Source: a virus | DNA length: 64,000 nucleotides | Strand: one strand, 5' to 3' | Virus record (IMG/VR): IMGVR_UViG_3300012944_000024 | Span: 34,408-98,407 of that record | Shown here: in pieces, positions 39,499 to 47,112 of the stretch | How positions within the stretch are numbered: the first letter of the stretch is position 1 | Layout of the letters: each line of letters opens with the position of its first letter | The notes under the pieces: model-generated | Told to the model about the DNA's origin: nothing | The model's database searches: none | What the model saw: only the letters and a program-made list of their open reading frames with translations | Program-made: the position numbers and the translations under genes

Positions 39499-40974
39499 TC
39501 AGTTGCAGAGCACCGCCCCGCTCGTCTGCTGCAGGCACCCGATGGTCGCACCGAAGGCGGTGTCGAGGTTGGCGGGGGTCGCCACCACCGGCGTGGTGAA
39601 GTTCTGGTAGCCCGTCGTGGTCGTCGTGTTGCCGACCCAGAAGAGCGTCCCGCTCTTCTGCAGGAACGTCGCCGCCGCCTTGCCCGCGCCGTTCTTGTAC
39701 ACCACCACCCCGTTGGGCAGGATCCCCAGGCTCCCGTTGCCCCAGAGGACCGGCTGGTTGGCGTTGTAGAGGCTCTGCAGCAGGTACAGGTTCGACCCCG
39801 GGTAGACGAGGATCCCTTCTGCCCTATCCAGGTAAATCTGACCCCAGAAGTTGTTGATCGAGCCTGGATACAAGCCAGGGGTCTGGCCGAAGATGGTATC
39901 GCCGTCGACCTGGCATCCGCCGCACGCGAGCGTGTTCTGCGCGCCCGTCGTCGGCTCTCCGAAGAGTCCGCCGAGCACATAGTTCTGCTGGCCACCGAAG
40001 CCCGCCGTCGAGTTGTTGAAGTCGACGCCCGCATGGGGTGCGCTGATGTTGTCGAGCACGGAGATCCCGTTGCTGCCCGGCACGATCTGCAGGTTGGAGA
40101 CGATCGCGTCCTCGACGAACGAGATTCCGTTGTTGGCGTTGACGCTGTCGGCGACGTTGTTGCCGATGGTGCAGTTGCGGATGAAGGTATTAGGGGCCGG
40201 GGAGTTGCCCCCTACGGTCGCGTAGACGTAGTCGTGCGCCTTGTTGAGCAGGATCGTCGGCGGCTGGTAGACCGTCACGGTGTCGCCAGACGCGATCACA
40301 ACCTCCGCGGCCGGGAAGGTGGTGGGCACGACGCCCAGTAGCGGCTGGGAGAAGGCCCACACGTCCCCGCTGCCCGGAGCGGCCCCGCTCGTCGTGACGT
40401 CGTAGTAGGGCCAGAAGTAGCTCGCGTGGGTGGTGTCGAAGATCAGCTCGTTGTAGGCGAGCGTCGTACCGATGGCGGCCTGATTCAGGCCGCTCGCGAA
40501 GACTCCGGAGCTGACTCCCGATCTTCCCGACCCAGTGAGCCCCGCGGTGAAGCTGCTCAGCGTCCCGGTGAAGACCGTGTTGGAGGTCCCCAGGATGCAG
40601 TTGATCAGGACGCCCGTCACCCCCGGGCCCGTCGACCACGCGAAGTCCATCGTCTCGTCGACGTCGGAGCTGAGGATGGAGATCGTCGCGTTGGCGAAGC
40701 CGTTGCCGGTGGCGAACCGCGGGCACGTCCCCCCCGCCCCGCACCCCCAACGATTCACGTAGAGCTCACTCCAGTTCTTGAGCGGTCCGTGCCTCGACCC
40801 CCCGCCCGCGCATCCGCAGATGTTGCCGTCATTGGCGTCGCTCGCGCACCCGCTCACGTTGCCGTGGTCGATGCAGTAGGCGACGCGGTACCAGTTCGGG
40901 TTGCGCGCCTCGGCCCCGAGAAACGACAGGCACGCGATGCAGAGGAGGACAGCGAGGCTCGTCTTTTTCATCAT
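39499..40974 (-). CDS. Exported beta-helix surface or tail-spike-like protein
   Basis: A 491-residue protein with signal peptide MMKKTSLAVLLCIACLSFLG (cleavage likely near AEA). A cysteine-rich segment follows (residues about 33-80, with Asp-Ala-Asn-Asp-Gly, a possible metal site). Residues 260-360 have the Asn/Gly/Val/Ile rhythm of a parallel beta-helix ('FIRNCTIGNNVADSVNANNG'). The C-terminus resembles a fibre tip. It overlaps its upstream neighbour by ATGA. An exported spike-like protein in a phage operon is unusual. Confidence 0.65.
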   Translation of the reverse strand: MMKKTSLAVLLCIACLSFLGAEARNPNWYRVAYCIDHGNVSGCASDANDGNICGCAGGGSRHGPLKNWSELYVNRWGCGAGGTCPRFATGNGFANATISILSSDVDETMDFAWSTGPGVTGVLINCILGTSNTVFTGTLSSFTAGLTGSGRSGVSSGVFASGLNQAAIGTTLAYNELIFDTTHASYFWPYYDVTTSGAAPGSGDVWAFSQPLLGVVPTTFPAAEVVIASGDTVTVYQPPTILLNKAHDYVYATVGGNSPAPNTFIRNCTIGNNVADSVNANNGISFVEDAIVSNLQIVPGSNGISVLDNISAPHAGVDFNNSTAGFGGQQNYVLGGLFGEPTTGAQNTLACGGCQVDGDTIFGQTPGLYPGSINNFWGQIYLDRAEGILVYPGSNLYLLQSLYNANQPVLWGNGSLGILPNGVVVYKNGAGKAAATFLQKSGTLFWVGNTTTTTGYQNFTTPVVATPANLDTAFGATIGCLQQTSGAVLCN

Positions 40975-41702
40975 GGTCCAACCCAGTAGTCCGCGGCCAC
41001 CGTGACGTTGATCGGGTGGGTGTCGTTGTTGCCGTTGCCATCGACGACCGCCACCACGTTGGTCCCCGAGGGCGCGTCCTGCACCGACAGGGCGAGCTGG
41101 CCCACCGCGCCCATCGCGGGCGCCCCCAGCGGGTCGCCATCGGGGTAGGCGACCGCGGTGATCGTGACAACCCCGCTGATGTTCTTCGCCGCCACCACCA
41201 TCACCTGCGACCAGTCGTCGCCGACCGCCAACCCCCCCTGCGCCGCCGTGCACCGGGCCGACGCGGTCACGCGGAAGCGGTAGCCGCGGTTGGCGGTCGC
41301 GCACGGCAGGTTGTAGGCGAACTGGTCGCCCGCCAGGTGCAGCGTCCCGCTCGCCGGAGCCACGCCGAGCGAGCCCGATGGGCCCGCGCCGGTCGGTCCC
41401 GCGGGGATGGCGGCGATGATGTCCGCTTCGAACTGCGCGAGCGCCCCCGCCGTCAGCGACTGGTAGACGAGCGCGTTGACCGCGTGGGATGCCGCGCTCG
41501 TCGCCTCCTGCGCGCGCGTGACCGTCACGGTCGGGCCCGTGCGGGCGGTCGCGATCATGATCTCCGAGTCGATGAGGAGCCGGAAGGTCCCGGTCGACGG
41601 CAGCCCCGCGTACCCGCCCGCGAGCACCACGGTCGCGTCGCCCATCCCGCAAGGCGCCGCGAGCACCAGGGGGCTCTGTTGGTTCGCGAATTGTTCCGTC
41701 AT
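40971..41702 (-). CDS. Fibre-module protein with tail-type N-terminus
   Basis: A 243-residue protein. Residues 38-70 ('GTFRLLIDSEIMIATARTGP', 'VTVTRAQEATSAASH') match a motif seen at baseplate-proximal ends of phage fibres, where a strand pair ends in 'V-RG-E-T-A--H'. The second half is beta-rich with cysteines in 'YNLPCATANRGYRFRV' and 'ARCTAAQGG'. No signal peptide. It is coupled to the exported beta-helix protein. Confidence 0.6.
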   Translation of the reverse strand: MTEQFANQQSPLVLAAPCGMGDATVVLAGGYAGLPSTGTFRLLIDSEIMIATARTGPTVTVTRAQEATSAASHAVNALVYQSLTAGALAQFEADIIAAIPAGPTGAGPSGSLGVAPASGTLHLAGDQFAYNLPCATANRGYRFRVTASARCTAAQGGLAVGDDWSQVMVVAAKNISGVVTITAVAYPDGDPLGAPAMGAVGQLALSVQDAPSGTNVVAVVDGNGNNDTHPINVTVAADYWVGP

Positions 41703-41756
41703 CGCTCGCCCCTCATGACGCGGAGCCTACACGCGCTCGACCCCTGCCGATTACTT

Positions 41757-41972
41757 CTAGCCGCCTCGTCGACGCAGCTCGCGCAGCGCGGCGAGGGAGG
41801 GATGGGAGCTGCCAAGCTCCTCCTTCGTGAGCAAGACGGTCTGGGCGATCGCGCCTTGCGCGCCGGGCGTGAAGGGAAAGGGGACCGGAGGCGCAGGGGT
41901 GGTGTCGACGAACCCCAGGACCATCGAGAGCCCGAGCGTGCTGGTGGGGGTGGCGAGTGTGGATCCGACCAT
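41757..41972 (-). CDS. Small Pro/Thr-rich protein
   Basis: A 71-residue protein coupled by ATGA to the lipoprotein fibre gene. It contains 'TPAPPVPFPFTPGAQGAIAQ' followed by a short charged helix and ends RELRRRGG. Function unknown. Its coupling suggests a fibre chaperone or capping peptide. Confidence 0.5.
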   Translation of the reverse strand: MVGSTLATPTSTLGLSMVLGFVDTTPAPPVPFPFTPGAQGAIAQTVLLTKEELGSSHPSLAALRELRRRGG

Positions 41973-43729
41973 CAGTTCACCACCACGTGGAACTCGGTCA
42001 GGCAGTCGACGGTGGCCGAGGCCACGTTGGCCACCTGGATGAGCAGGCTGGCCCCGCTGCTGGTCGCCGTCACCGCCGTCCCGCTCATGCTCGTGTCGGT
42101 GTCGGTGTCGAGCGCGGTCAGGGTGCCGACGATCGTGATGGTCCCGCCGATGTTGCGGTAGCTCGCGGTGCGCTTGCTCGCCCACGTGTCGCCGATCGCC
42201 CCCGCGGTCGGGGCGGTGATCGCGCGGCACGTCGTGTCGGCTGAGAAGTGACCGCTCGTCGCGGTCGCGGTCGCGTACGAGTAGACCGTCGTCGGGGTGG
42301 CGTCGGAGACGGTGCGCAGGGCGCCAGTGTCGGTGAGGACGAGGCCCGCCTGGCTGTTGACCGTCCCGGTCCCCACGGCGGCGAACTGGGTCGTCGCCCC
42401 CCCGCTCCCGCGCCACCTCGCCGCACCGGCGGACGAATAAAGGATCGCACCGCTGGCCGGGTTGGTGGTGGGGGCGGTGGTCGCGTCGTGGATCCCGATG
42501 ACCCCCGACCCCCCTCCGATCGAGAAGGTTCCCGACACCCCGCCGAAGAACTCCGCGTTGTGCGTGGACCCGTTCACCCCGAATTCGCGAATACCCGCGG
42601 CGGGCGCGAGGTAGTTGATGGCGGCGACCTTGCCGAAGTCGACCACGCCGGTGCCGGCAAAGAACTCCGCGACCGTGGTCGTATCCACCGCGATGTTGGT
42701 CGGACCGAGCCAAAACCCCCAGGTGGCCGCGCTAGTTCCTGTGAAGGCTCCGATCGCGGCGAGCCGCGTCGAGCTCGCGCGCGACAGGACGAACTGCGCT
42801 TCGGCCCCGGTCGACACCGGCGCGGCGAGCGCCACGACGAGCGAGCCCGGGGTGCCGGTCGCGGTAGAGGCGGCCCCGGCCCCGGGGGCCTGCGGGGTGA
42901 GGGTGAAACTACTCGGGTTGCTGCCGTTGGCCTGCTGCACCTGCGAGAGGCTGGGCGCCGCCCCCTGCACCCACTGCAGGTTGTTGGGGGTGACCGGGAT
43001 CGGCGAGGTCCCGCCGATCGCCCCGACCGTGTAGGCCCCCGGGGTGGAGGTCGAGCACGACACGTCCCCGCTGCACGAGGTCCACGCGCTGCCCGTCGCG
43101 CCCGAGTTTTCGACGAGCAGCTGCCCCGCCGTAGGAGTCGTCGCGCTGACCGCGTTGCCCTGGACCTTCGCGACCACGGCCGCCCCGGTCGTGCCGGTCA
43201 CGTCCCCGCCCATCGCCTGCGCGGCCTGGTTGCCCGTGGGCAGGGTGCCGGTGATCGATCCAGCTCCCCCCGCGAGGTTCACCGCCCCGGGCGCCCACGA
43301 GCTCCCGCCCCAGAGGACCGCGTTGCCCGTGCTGGGCGCGGTCGAGAGCAGCGAGCGCCCCTGCAGCCCGACGACCGTCTGCGAGGACGAGGTGCCCGAG
43401 AGGTCGCCCGCCGCGGTGAACCCGCTCGACGCCGCGCTCCACGAGTACGCCGAGCCCGACCACTGCAGGTTCGTGTTGGTCCCCGTCGGCCCGGGCACCG
43501 CGTGCCCCTGCAGCCCCGTGACGGTCGGGGCCGGGTAGGAGCCGCCGAGGTCGCCCGTCGCCGTCCCGACCGGGTAGGCGAATGGGTAGGAGGCCCCGAG
43601 CCTCGCGCCCGCATCGGAGAGCCCCGCGTCGACCGGCGCCCCGCCCCCCTTGCACCCACCCGCCGCGACCAGCGCGACGGTGAGCGCGACGGCCAGCGCG
43701 GAGATCCGTTTACTCGAGTAGGTAGCCAC
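41972..43729 (-). CDS. Lipoprotein with tail-fibre repeats
   Basis: A 585-residue protein from GTG 43729. Residues 1-26 form a signal peptide ending in the lipobox AAGGC, so it should be anchored to a membrane. Residues 55-220 contain three repeats of the pattern 'GDL-G-TV-GLQG' plus 'VNLAGGAGSITGTLP', also present in the fibre at 31631. A 'GASGAILYSS'-like knob region and a beta-rich C-terminal domain follow, as in phage fibre tips. A membrane-anchored fibre could block or modify phage receptors. It overlaps the upstream gene by 20 bases. Confidence 0.7.
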   Translation of the reverse strand: MATYSSKRISALAVALTVALVAAGGCKGGGAPVDAGLSDAGARLGASYPFAYPVGTATGDLGGSYPAPTVTGLQGHAVPGPTGTNTNLQWSGSAYSWSAASSGFTAAGDLSGTSSSQTVVGLQGRSLLSTAPSTGNAVLWGGSSWAPGAVNLAGGAGSITGTLPTGNQAAQAMGGDVTGTTGAAVVAKVQGNAVSATTPTAGQLLVENSGATGSAWTSCSGDVSCSTSTPGAYTVGAIGGTSPIPVTPNNLQWVQGAAPSLSQVQQANGSNPSSFTLTPQAPGAGAASTATGTPGSLVVALAAPVSTGAEAQFVLSRASSTRLAAIGAFTGTSAATWGFWLGPTNIAVDTTTVAEFFAGTGVVDFGKVAAINYLAPAAGIREFGVNGSTHNAEFFGGVSGTFSIGGGSGVIGIHDATTAPTTNPASGAILYSSAGAARWRGSGGATTQFAAVGTGTVNSQAGLVLTDTGALRTVSDATPTTVYSYATATATSGHFSADTTCRAITAPTAGAIGDTWASKRTASYRNIGGTITIVGTLTALDTDTDTSMSGTAVTATSSGASLLIQVANVASATVDCLTEFHVVVN

Positions 43730-44321
43730 CGGCGCTCCCTCCGTTGATCCAGGTCAGCGAGACCCCGGCGCTCTGCGCCCCGGCGATCACGTAGTTCGCG
43801 GCAAACGCCGCGTTGTTCGGGGCGGGCTGCTCGAGCTGCACCCCAGCCGGACCGTTGGTGGTGATGGTGTGCGAGGCGAGTGAGGTGGAGGCGTCGTGCT
43901 GGACCGTGCACGCCTGCCCTGACGCGAGGACCGGGAGGTTGACGACCACGTTGCCCGGCCCCGTGTCGCACACGACCGTCTCGCCCGCGTTGGCGTTGTA
44001 GGGGGACGCGTGCGCCCCTCCCGTCCCATCCGCGTTCACTCGCACCACCACCGCGACCGCCGGGCCCGGGACGACCGGGACGGGGATCTGCACGATCGCG
44101 CGCGCCTGATCGAGCGGCAGGCCCTGGCCGCGCAAGCGCTGCTTGGTCGCCGCGGCGGCCTGCGCGACCGCCGCGCCCGCGTAGGGGACCAGGACCCCAC
44201 CCGCCGCGAGGATCCGCGCGATGTTCTGGTTCAGATCGTCGACCACCTTGCCCGCGGGCAGGCGGACCATCTGCCCACCCTGCGACATCGAGACCTCGTT
44301 GCTCAGGACGTACTTGGCCAC
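43710..44321 (-). CDS. Virion-type protein sharing an N-terminal domain with the gene at 26534
   Basis: A 203-residue protein from GTG 44321 with a good AGGGGGA ribosome site. The N-terminal 75 residues align with the head-region protein at 26534-27175 (see that entry). The C-terminal half is a beta domain ('GPGNVVVNLPVLASGQACTV', 'VSLTWINGGSAGGYLLE') resembling fibre head-binding regions. It would bring a distinct beta domain to the same docking site. No signal peptide. Confidence 0.6.
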   Translation of the reverse strand: MAKYVLSNEVSMSQGGQMVRLPAGKVVDDLNQNIARILAAGGVLVPYAGAAVAQAAAATKQRLRGQGLPLDQARAIVQIPVPVVPGPAVAVVVRVNADGTGGAHASPYNANAGETVVCDTGPGNVVVNLPVLASGQACTVQHDASTSLASHTITTNGPAGVQLEQPAPNNAAFAANYVIAGAQSAGVSLTWINGGSAGGYLLE

Positions 44322-44322
44322 G

Positions 44323-44793
44323 TCATCCCCCTATCGAATTGGTGACGTCGGGCTCGACCTCGATCTCCCCGACCTCGACGGTGAAGATGTTCCCCGCCCC
44401 ATCCTTGCCCTGCACGTCGTAGACGAGGCGCACGCGCCCATCCGGGAACCCGCGCGTCGCGATCGGCGGGATCGAGACCTGCGCCTGCCCGGCGGTCGCG
44501 ACCAGCAGGGCGAGCGACCCGCCCGCCGGCACGCTCGAGGGCGCGGTCGTGACCTGCGCGACCGCCAGCGGGTCGGGGTCGGAGACGGTCCGCTTGATCG
44601 TGCACCAGAGAAACCAGCCCGTGAGGTCCTGCGGGGCCATCGAGCCCCCCGGGGTCGTCTTGACCACCTGGACCGGGAAGATGAGCGAGTCGCCTCGGCG
44701 CATCCGGCGCCGGCGCGGACCGAAGCGCCGGCAGCACGGGTCTCGCCCGTCCTCCTCTTCCTCGAACCCGTCGTCTCGGTCCAGGCACCTCAC
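44323..44793 (-). CDS. Baseplate upper protein-like (BppU N-terminal) protein
   Basis: A 156-residue protein. Its core, 'RGDSLIFPVQVVKTTPGG' followed by 'PQDLTGWFLWCTIKRTV', matches a beta-sandwich module used at the N-terminus of baseplate and fibre attachment proteins (BppU type). A strand pair around 'VPAGGSLALLVATAGQAQVS' follows. GTG 44793 gives a charged N-terminus of 30 residues; ATG 44703 would remove it. The stop is one base from the next start. Confidence 0.6.
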   Translation of the reverse strand: MRCLDRDDGFEEEEDGRDPCCRRFGPRRRRMRRGDSLIFPVQVVKTTPGGSMAPQDLTGWFLWCTIKRTVSDPDPLAVAQVTTAPSSVPAGGSLALLVATAGQAQVSIPPIATRGFPDGRVRLVYDVQGKDGAGNIFTVEVGEIEVEPDVTNSIGG

Positions 44794-45036
44794 CCCGCCA
44801 TCTTGCCCGCCCCACCCCCCTCAGCGCGAAGAACACGGCGCGGTGGCGTACGCGGGGGCATGGGTGAGAGACGTTTCGACCTGGTGGGCGGGGGCGGGAG
44901 ACGTAGCGATTCGCGTCGGCATGCACGGAACCGTCGTCTGGGTCGAAAGGTTCGGGTAGGGGGCGGTGCGGTACGAGGTCTCCATCGCGGGTGATCGCGA
45001 TCCTACCCCGCGATCGCGCCCCCGCGCGCGATCGAT
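44794..45036. other. Intergenic stretch with GATCGC-type palindromes
   Basis: About 240 bases with no convincing gene. A 33-residue minus-strand frame at 44821-44922 exists but lacks support. The part from 44985 to 45035 is packed with overlapping self-complementary units (GATCGCGATC, GCGATCGC, GCGCGCGATCGAT), which could be a binding or replication-related site. Confidence 0.4.
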
Positions 45037-45204
45037 CTACCGAGGCTGGGAACCCGGGTTCTCAGGCCCCACCGTCCGCACCCCAGAGGGCGGTGGGGCC
45101 TGCGGGCGCGCGGGGGGCTGGTCGCTGCTCCACCGATGCGGCTCCCACGGGACGCGCACGGGCTCGCAGGGAGCGGGAGGGGGCGGGATGGCGTGGCGGC
45201 TCAC
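45037..45204 (-). CDS. Small proline-rich protein ending in the palindrome
   Basis: A 55-residue protein from GTG 45204, overlapping the stop of the previous gene (GTGA). It begins MSRHAIPPPPAPCEPVRVPW and ends GPENPGSQPR, the last residues being encoded by the palindrome variant. It is the second gene of the leftward unit starting at 45.39 kb. The proline-rich, disordered composition gives no function. Confidence 0.55.
   Translation of the reverse strand: MSRHAIPPPPAPCEPVRVPWEPHRWSSDQPPARPQAPPPSGVRTVGPENPGSQPR
45046..45065. repeat. Dispersed palindrome, variant copy
   Basis: CTGGGAACCCGGGTTCTCAG, one mismatch (T at 45062) from the 20-base consensus. Its core starts eight bases before the stop codon of the gene that contains it. 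Confidence 0.85.
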
Positions 45205-45344
45205 GCGCGCCGCTCGACTTCCACCTCGACCACCCACCCGCGGGCGCGCAGATCGCGCACCGCCACAAACGCCGCCGCGTGCCCCACCGTGCGCACGATC
45301 TTGTACTCGAGCCCTCGCTCCGCCAGCAGCAGGTAGTGATCCAT
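45201..45344 (-). CDS. First gene of the second leftward unit, small protein
   Basis: A 47-residue protein from ATG 45344, preceded by GGAGGG. It has a predicted beta-alpha-beta rhythm (MDHYLLLAERGLEYKIVRTV) and a basic end. It lies about 35 bases from the predicted transcription start and heads the large structural operon. A leader or regulatory role is possible; no family is recognised. Confidence 0.6.
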   Translation of the reverse strand: MDHYLLLAERGLEYKIVRTVGHAAAFVAVRDLRARGWVVEVEVERRA

Positions 45345-45378
45345 CGACCCTCCGGGGGCGCGCTCGGCGCCCACTGCC

Positions 45379-45409
45379 AGGCTAGCTAGACTGGACATTC
45401 TTGTCTAGT
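45379..45409 (-). promoter_or_regulatory. Leftward promoter overlapped by the operator palindrome
   Basis: On the minus strand TAGACA (-35, 45402-45407) and TAGCCT (-10, 45379-45384) are separated by exactly 17 bases. The operator ACTGGACA-TTCT-TGTCTAGT at 45390-45409 overlaps the -35 and spacer. It lies just upstream of the gene at 45344 and would drive the structural operon. Confidence 0.65.
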
Positions 45410-45412
45410 CCT

Positions 45413-45751
45413 TCAGGCTATCAACCTCGACACCCCTTTCCCTAGCGGGGCGTACTCCCACGGGCCCGCCGGGACCCCCTTGGCGTCGAGCGCGCGCCAC
45501 CGCAAGACGCCGGCCCGCTCGCTCGCCTCGGCGTGCGTGGTGGTCTCGCGCTCGAGACGGATCGGCGCCCCGCACTCCTCGCACTCGAGCGCCGCGGTGA
45601 GGACCTCCTCCTCGCGCCGGAACGAGAGGGTCACGCGCGCGCACTTGAGCGACTTGGTCACGTGGACGTGCTCGCCCACGACCACGACGCCCAGGTCGCG
45701 CACCGCCGGATCGCGGCGCGGGCCCTTCTCGCGGATCGTCCTCGCTCTCAA
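45413..45751 (-). CDS. Small zinc-knuckle-like protein
   Basis: A 112-residue protein starting at TTG 45751, which overlaps the upstream stop. It contains 'LECEECGAPIRLERE', a CxxC pair, and beta strands around 'VVVVGEHVHVTKSLKCARVT'. It is the last gene before the promoter at 45.39 kb. Function unknown. GTG codons further in are alternative starts. Confidence 0.45.
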   Translation of the reverse strand: MRARTIREKGPRRDPAVRDLGVVVVGEHVHVTKSLKCARVTLSFRREEEVLTAALECEECGAPIRLERETTTHAEASERAGVLRWRALDAKGVPAGPWEYAPLGKGVSRLIA

Positions 45752-46092
45752 TTCGCCGCCCGCACCTCGGGCTCCTCGAGCCCTGGAAACTGCCGGCGAA
45801 ACTCGACGAGCTTGATCGCCCAGGGGTGGTCGGGGCCGTAGACGCGCTGGATGATCCTGAGCAGATGGGCGGAGTCGATCATCACGTAGAGCGTGTTGGG
45901 CGTCGGGCCGCTCAAGGCGACCAGCGCGGCGACCAGGTGGTTCATCCCATCGTCGACCAGCGCGGCGACCAGGTGGTTCATCCCATCGCGGTAGGTGCGG
46001 TGATCGCGCTGCAGGGTCGCGATGAGCGCGAGCTCCTTGACCGCCCCCTTGAAGAAGAGGCGCAAGCGCAAGCGCAGCGCAAGCGCCGTCAT
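45748..46092 (-). CDS. Small protein containing a 12-residue tandem duplication
   Basis: A 114-residue protein, ATG 46092 (ATGA overlap). The segment 'DGMNHLVAALVD' is repeated directly, the product of a 36-base tandem duplication. The N-terminus has a basic, hydrophobic run 'LALRLRLRLFFKGAVKEL'. The C-terminus contains 'LYVMIDSAHLLRIIQRVYGP'. No family is recognised. Confidence 0.6.
   Translation of the reverse strand: MTALALRLRLRLFFKGAVKELALIATLQRDHRTYRDGMNHLVAALVDDGMNHLVAALVALSGPTPNTLYVMIDSAHLLRIIQRVYGPDHPWAIKLVEFRRQFPGLEEPEVRAAN
45917..45988. repeat. 36-base tandem duplication
   Basis: Two adjacent copies (45917-45952 and 45953-45988) within the coding region, nearly identical and in frame. 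It is probably a recent slippage or unequal-crossover event. Confidence 0.9.
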
Positions 46093-46520
46093 GGGCGGAG
46101 ATCGCTCGGCTTCGGTTTGTGCGGCTCGACCGTGATGACCCCTTCTGGTTCACCGACCATAGATGGAGCAATCGTGTAAGCGAGCTCGCACGCCTGGGGA
46201 CCATCGATGTTGATGATCGTCCGCTTGTGGGTCGTGTTCCCCGTGAAGATGGTGTCGCACAGATCGGGAGTCGGCTTGATCGGAGCCGCGGTCAGGGTGC
46301 CGTCGCCGGCCCAGACCAGGGTGGCTTTCGAAGTGGGATCCTTGGCGCGTAGTTGCTCGATGATCGCCTCCTGCTTGTAGAGGGTTGCGAGCAGCGGGCG
46401 CGTCTCGGTGAAGTAGCCGGCAACGGCACCTACGATCGTGCAGACGAGTCCCACCCACGCCGTCACCCAAGCGTCGACCTTGTGCGTGACCACGTGCTCG
46501 GTGTCCCGATACTCGTTCAT
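46089..46520 (-). CDS. Single-span membrane protein
   Basis: A 143-residue protein. Residues 19-36 ('VTAWVGLVCTIVGAVAGYFT') form a membrane helix, followed by a short coiled coil ('ATLYKQEAIIEQLRAKDPTS') and a soluble domain with two cysteines that could form a disulphide. The topology fits an inner-membrane spanin or a signal-anchor protein. It is coupled to neighbours on both sides by ATGA. Confidence 0.6.
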   Translation of the reverse strand: MNEYRDTEHVVTHKVDAWVTAWVGLVCTIVGAVAGYFTETRPLLATLYKQEAIIEQLRAKDPTSKATLVWAGDGTLTAAPIKPTPDLCDTIFTGNTTHKRTIINIDGPQACELAYTIAPSMVGEPEGVITVEPHKPKPSDLRP

Positions 46521-46861
46521 CGCGAGCTCATCACAGGCTGGTAGCCGGTCCGCAGGTTGGGCTCGTTCTCCGTGGGGCGCATCTCACGTAGGTATCTCGC
46601 CCTCTGCTCGAGGCACGCGGCGCACATCGCGGGATGGTCGAGCGTCGCGACGACCTGGACAAATCCTCGACCCAGCGCGGCGTCGCAGATCCCCACGCCC
46701 TCGCGCTGCGACGTGGTCAGGTGGATCGTGTGCGTCCGCGCGAGGGCGTGCTCCTCGCGCGTTGCCTGATCCGCCGCCACGCCCTGCGCGGCGTTGTGGG
46801 CATCCGCCGCCACCAGCACGGGGTTGGGAACCCGGGTTCCCAGCGTCTTCGTTCTTGCCAT
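46517..46861 (-). CDS. Small protein with palindrome-encoded N-terminus
   Basis: A 114-residue protein, ATG 46861 overlapping the previous stop. The palindrome is read near the start as LGTRVP. A 'PAMCAACLEQRARYL' segment carries a CxxC pair, and 'LTTSQREGVGICDAALGRGF' precedes it. Function unknown. Confidence 0.55.
   Translation of the reverse strand: MARTKTLGTRVPNPVLVAADAHNAAQGVAADQATREEHALARTHTIHLTTSQREGVGICDAALGRGFVQVVATLDHPAMCAACLEQRARYLREMRPTENEPNLRTGYQPVMSSR
46825..46842. repeat. Dispersed palindrome, copy 8
   Basis: An 18-base perfect palindrome whose core lies 19 bases past a stop codon, inside the N-terminal codons of the next gene. Confidence 0.9.
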
Positions 46862-47085
46862 CAGAACACCTCGCCCCTCTGGACAGATTCGCCCGGGATG
46901 AAGGTCGCGTCGGCAAACGCCTTGCGTGCCGCCTGCAGCTTCTTCTTCGTGTCCTCCAGCTCATTGAAGGCGCGGATCTGAGAGCTGCGCGTCTCGCTCT
47001 CCCTCTCGACGGCTTCGTCGTACGTGCGCTTCGCGGTGATGACCGCTTGCGCGAGCACCTCGAGCTTCGGTTTCTCTTTCTCCAT
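46861..47085 (-). CDS. Small coiled-coil protein
   Basis: A 74-residue charged helical protein (MEKEKPKLEVLAQAVITAKR, 'AFNELEDTKKKLQAARKAF') with heptad-like spacing. It follows the sigma-like regulator by 27 bases and overlaps the next gene by ATGA. It could be a small oligomeric partner or regulator. No family is recognised. Confidence 0.6.
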   Translation of the reverse strand: MEKEKPKLEVLAQAVITAKRTYDEAVERESETRSSQIRAFNELEDTKKKLQAARKAFADATFIPGESVQRGEVF

Positions 47086-47112
47086 GAGCGTTCGCTATGC
47101 CGGCGGATCCGC

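Noticed and set aside
44821-44922. A 33-residue minus-strand frame in the gap before the BppU-like gene
   Set aside because: There is no ribosome site, no overlap with neighbours and no recognisable composition.
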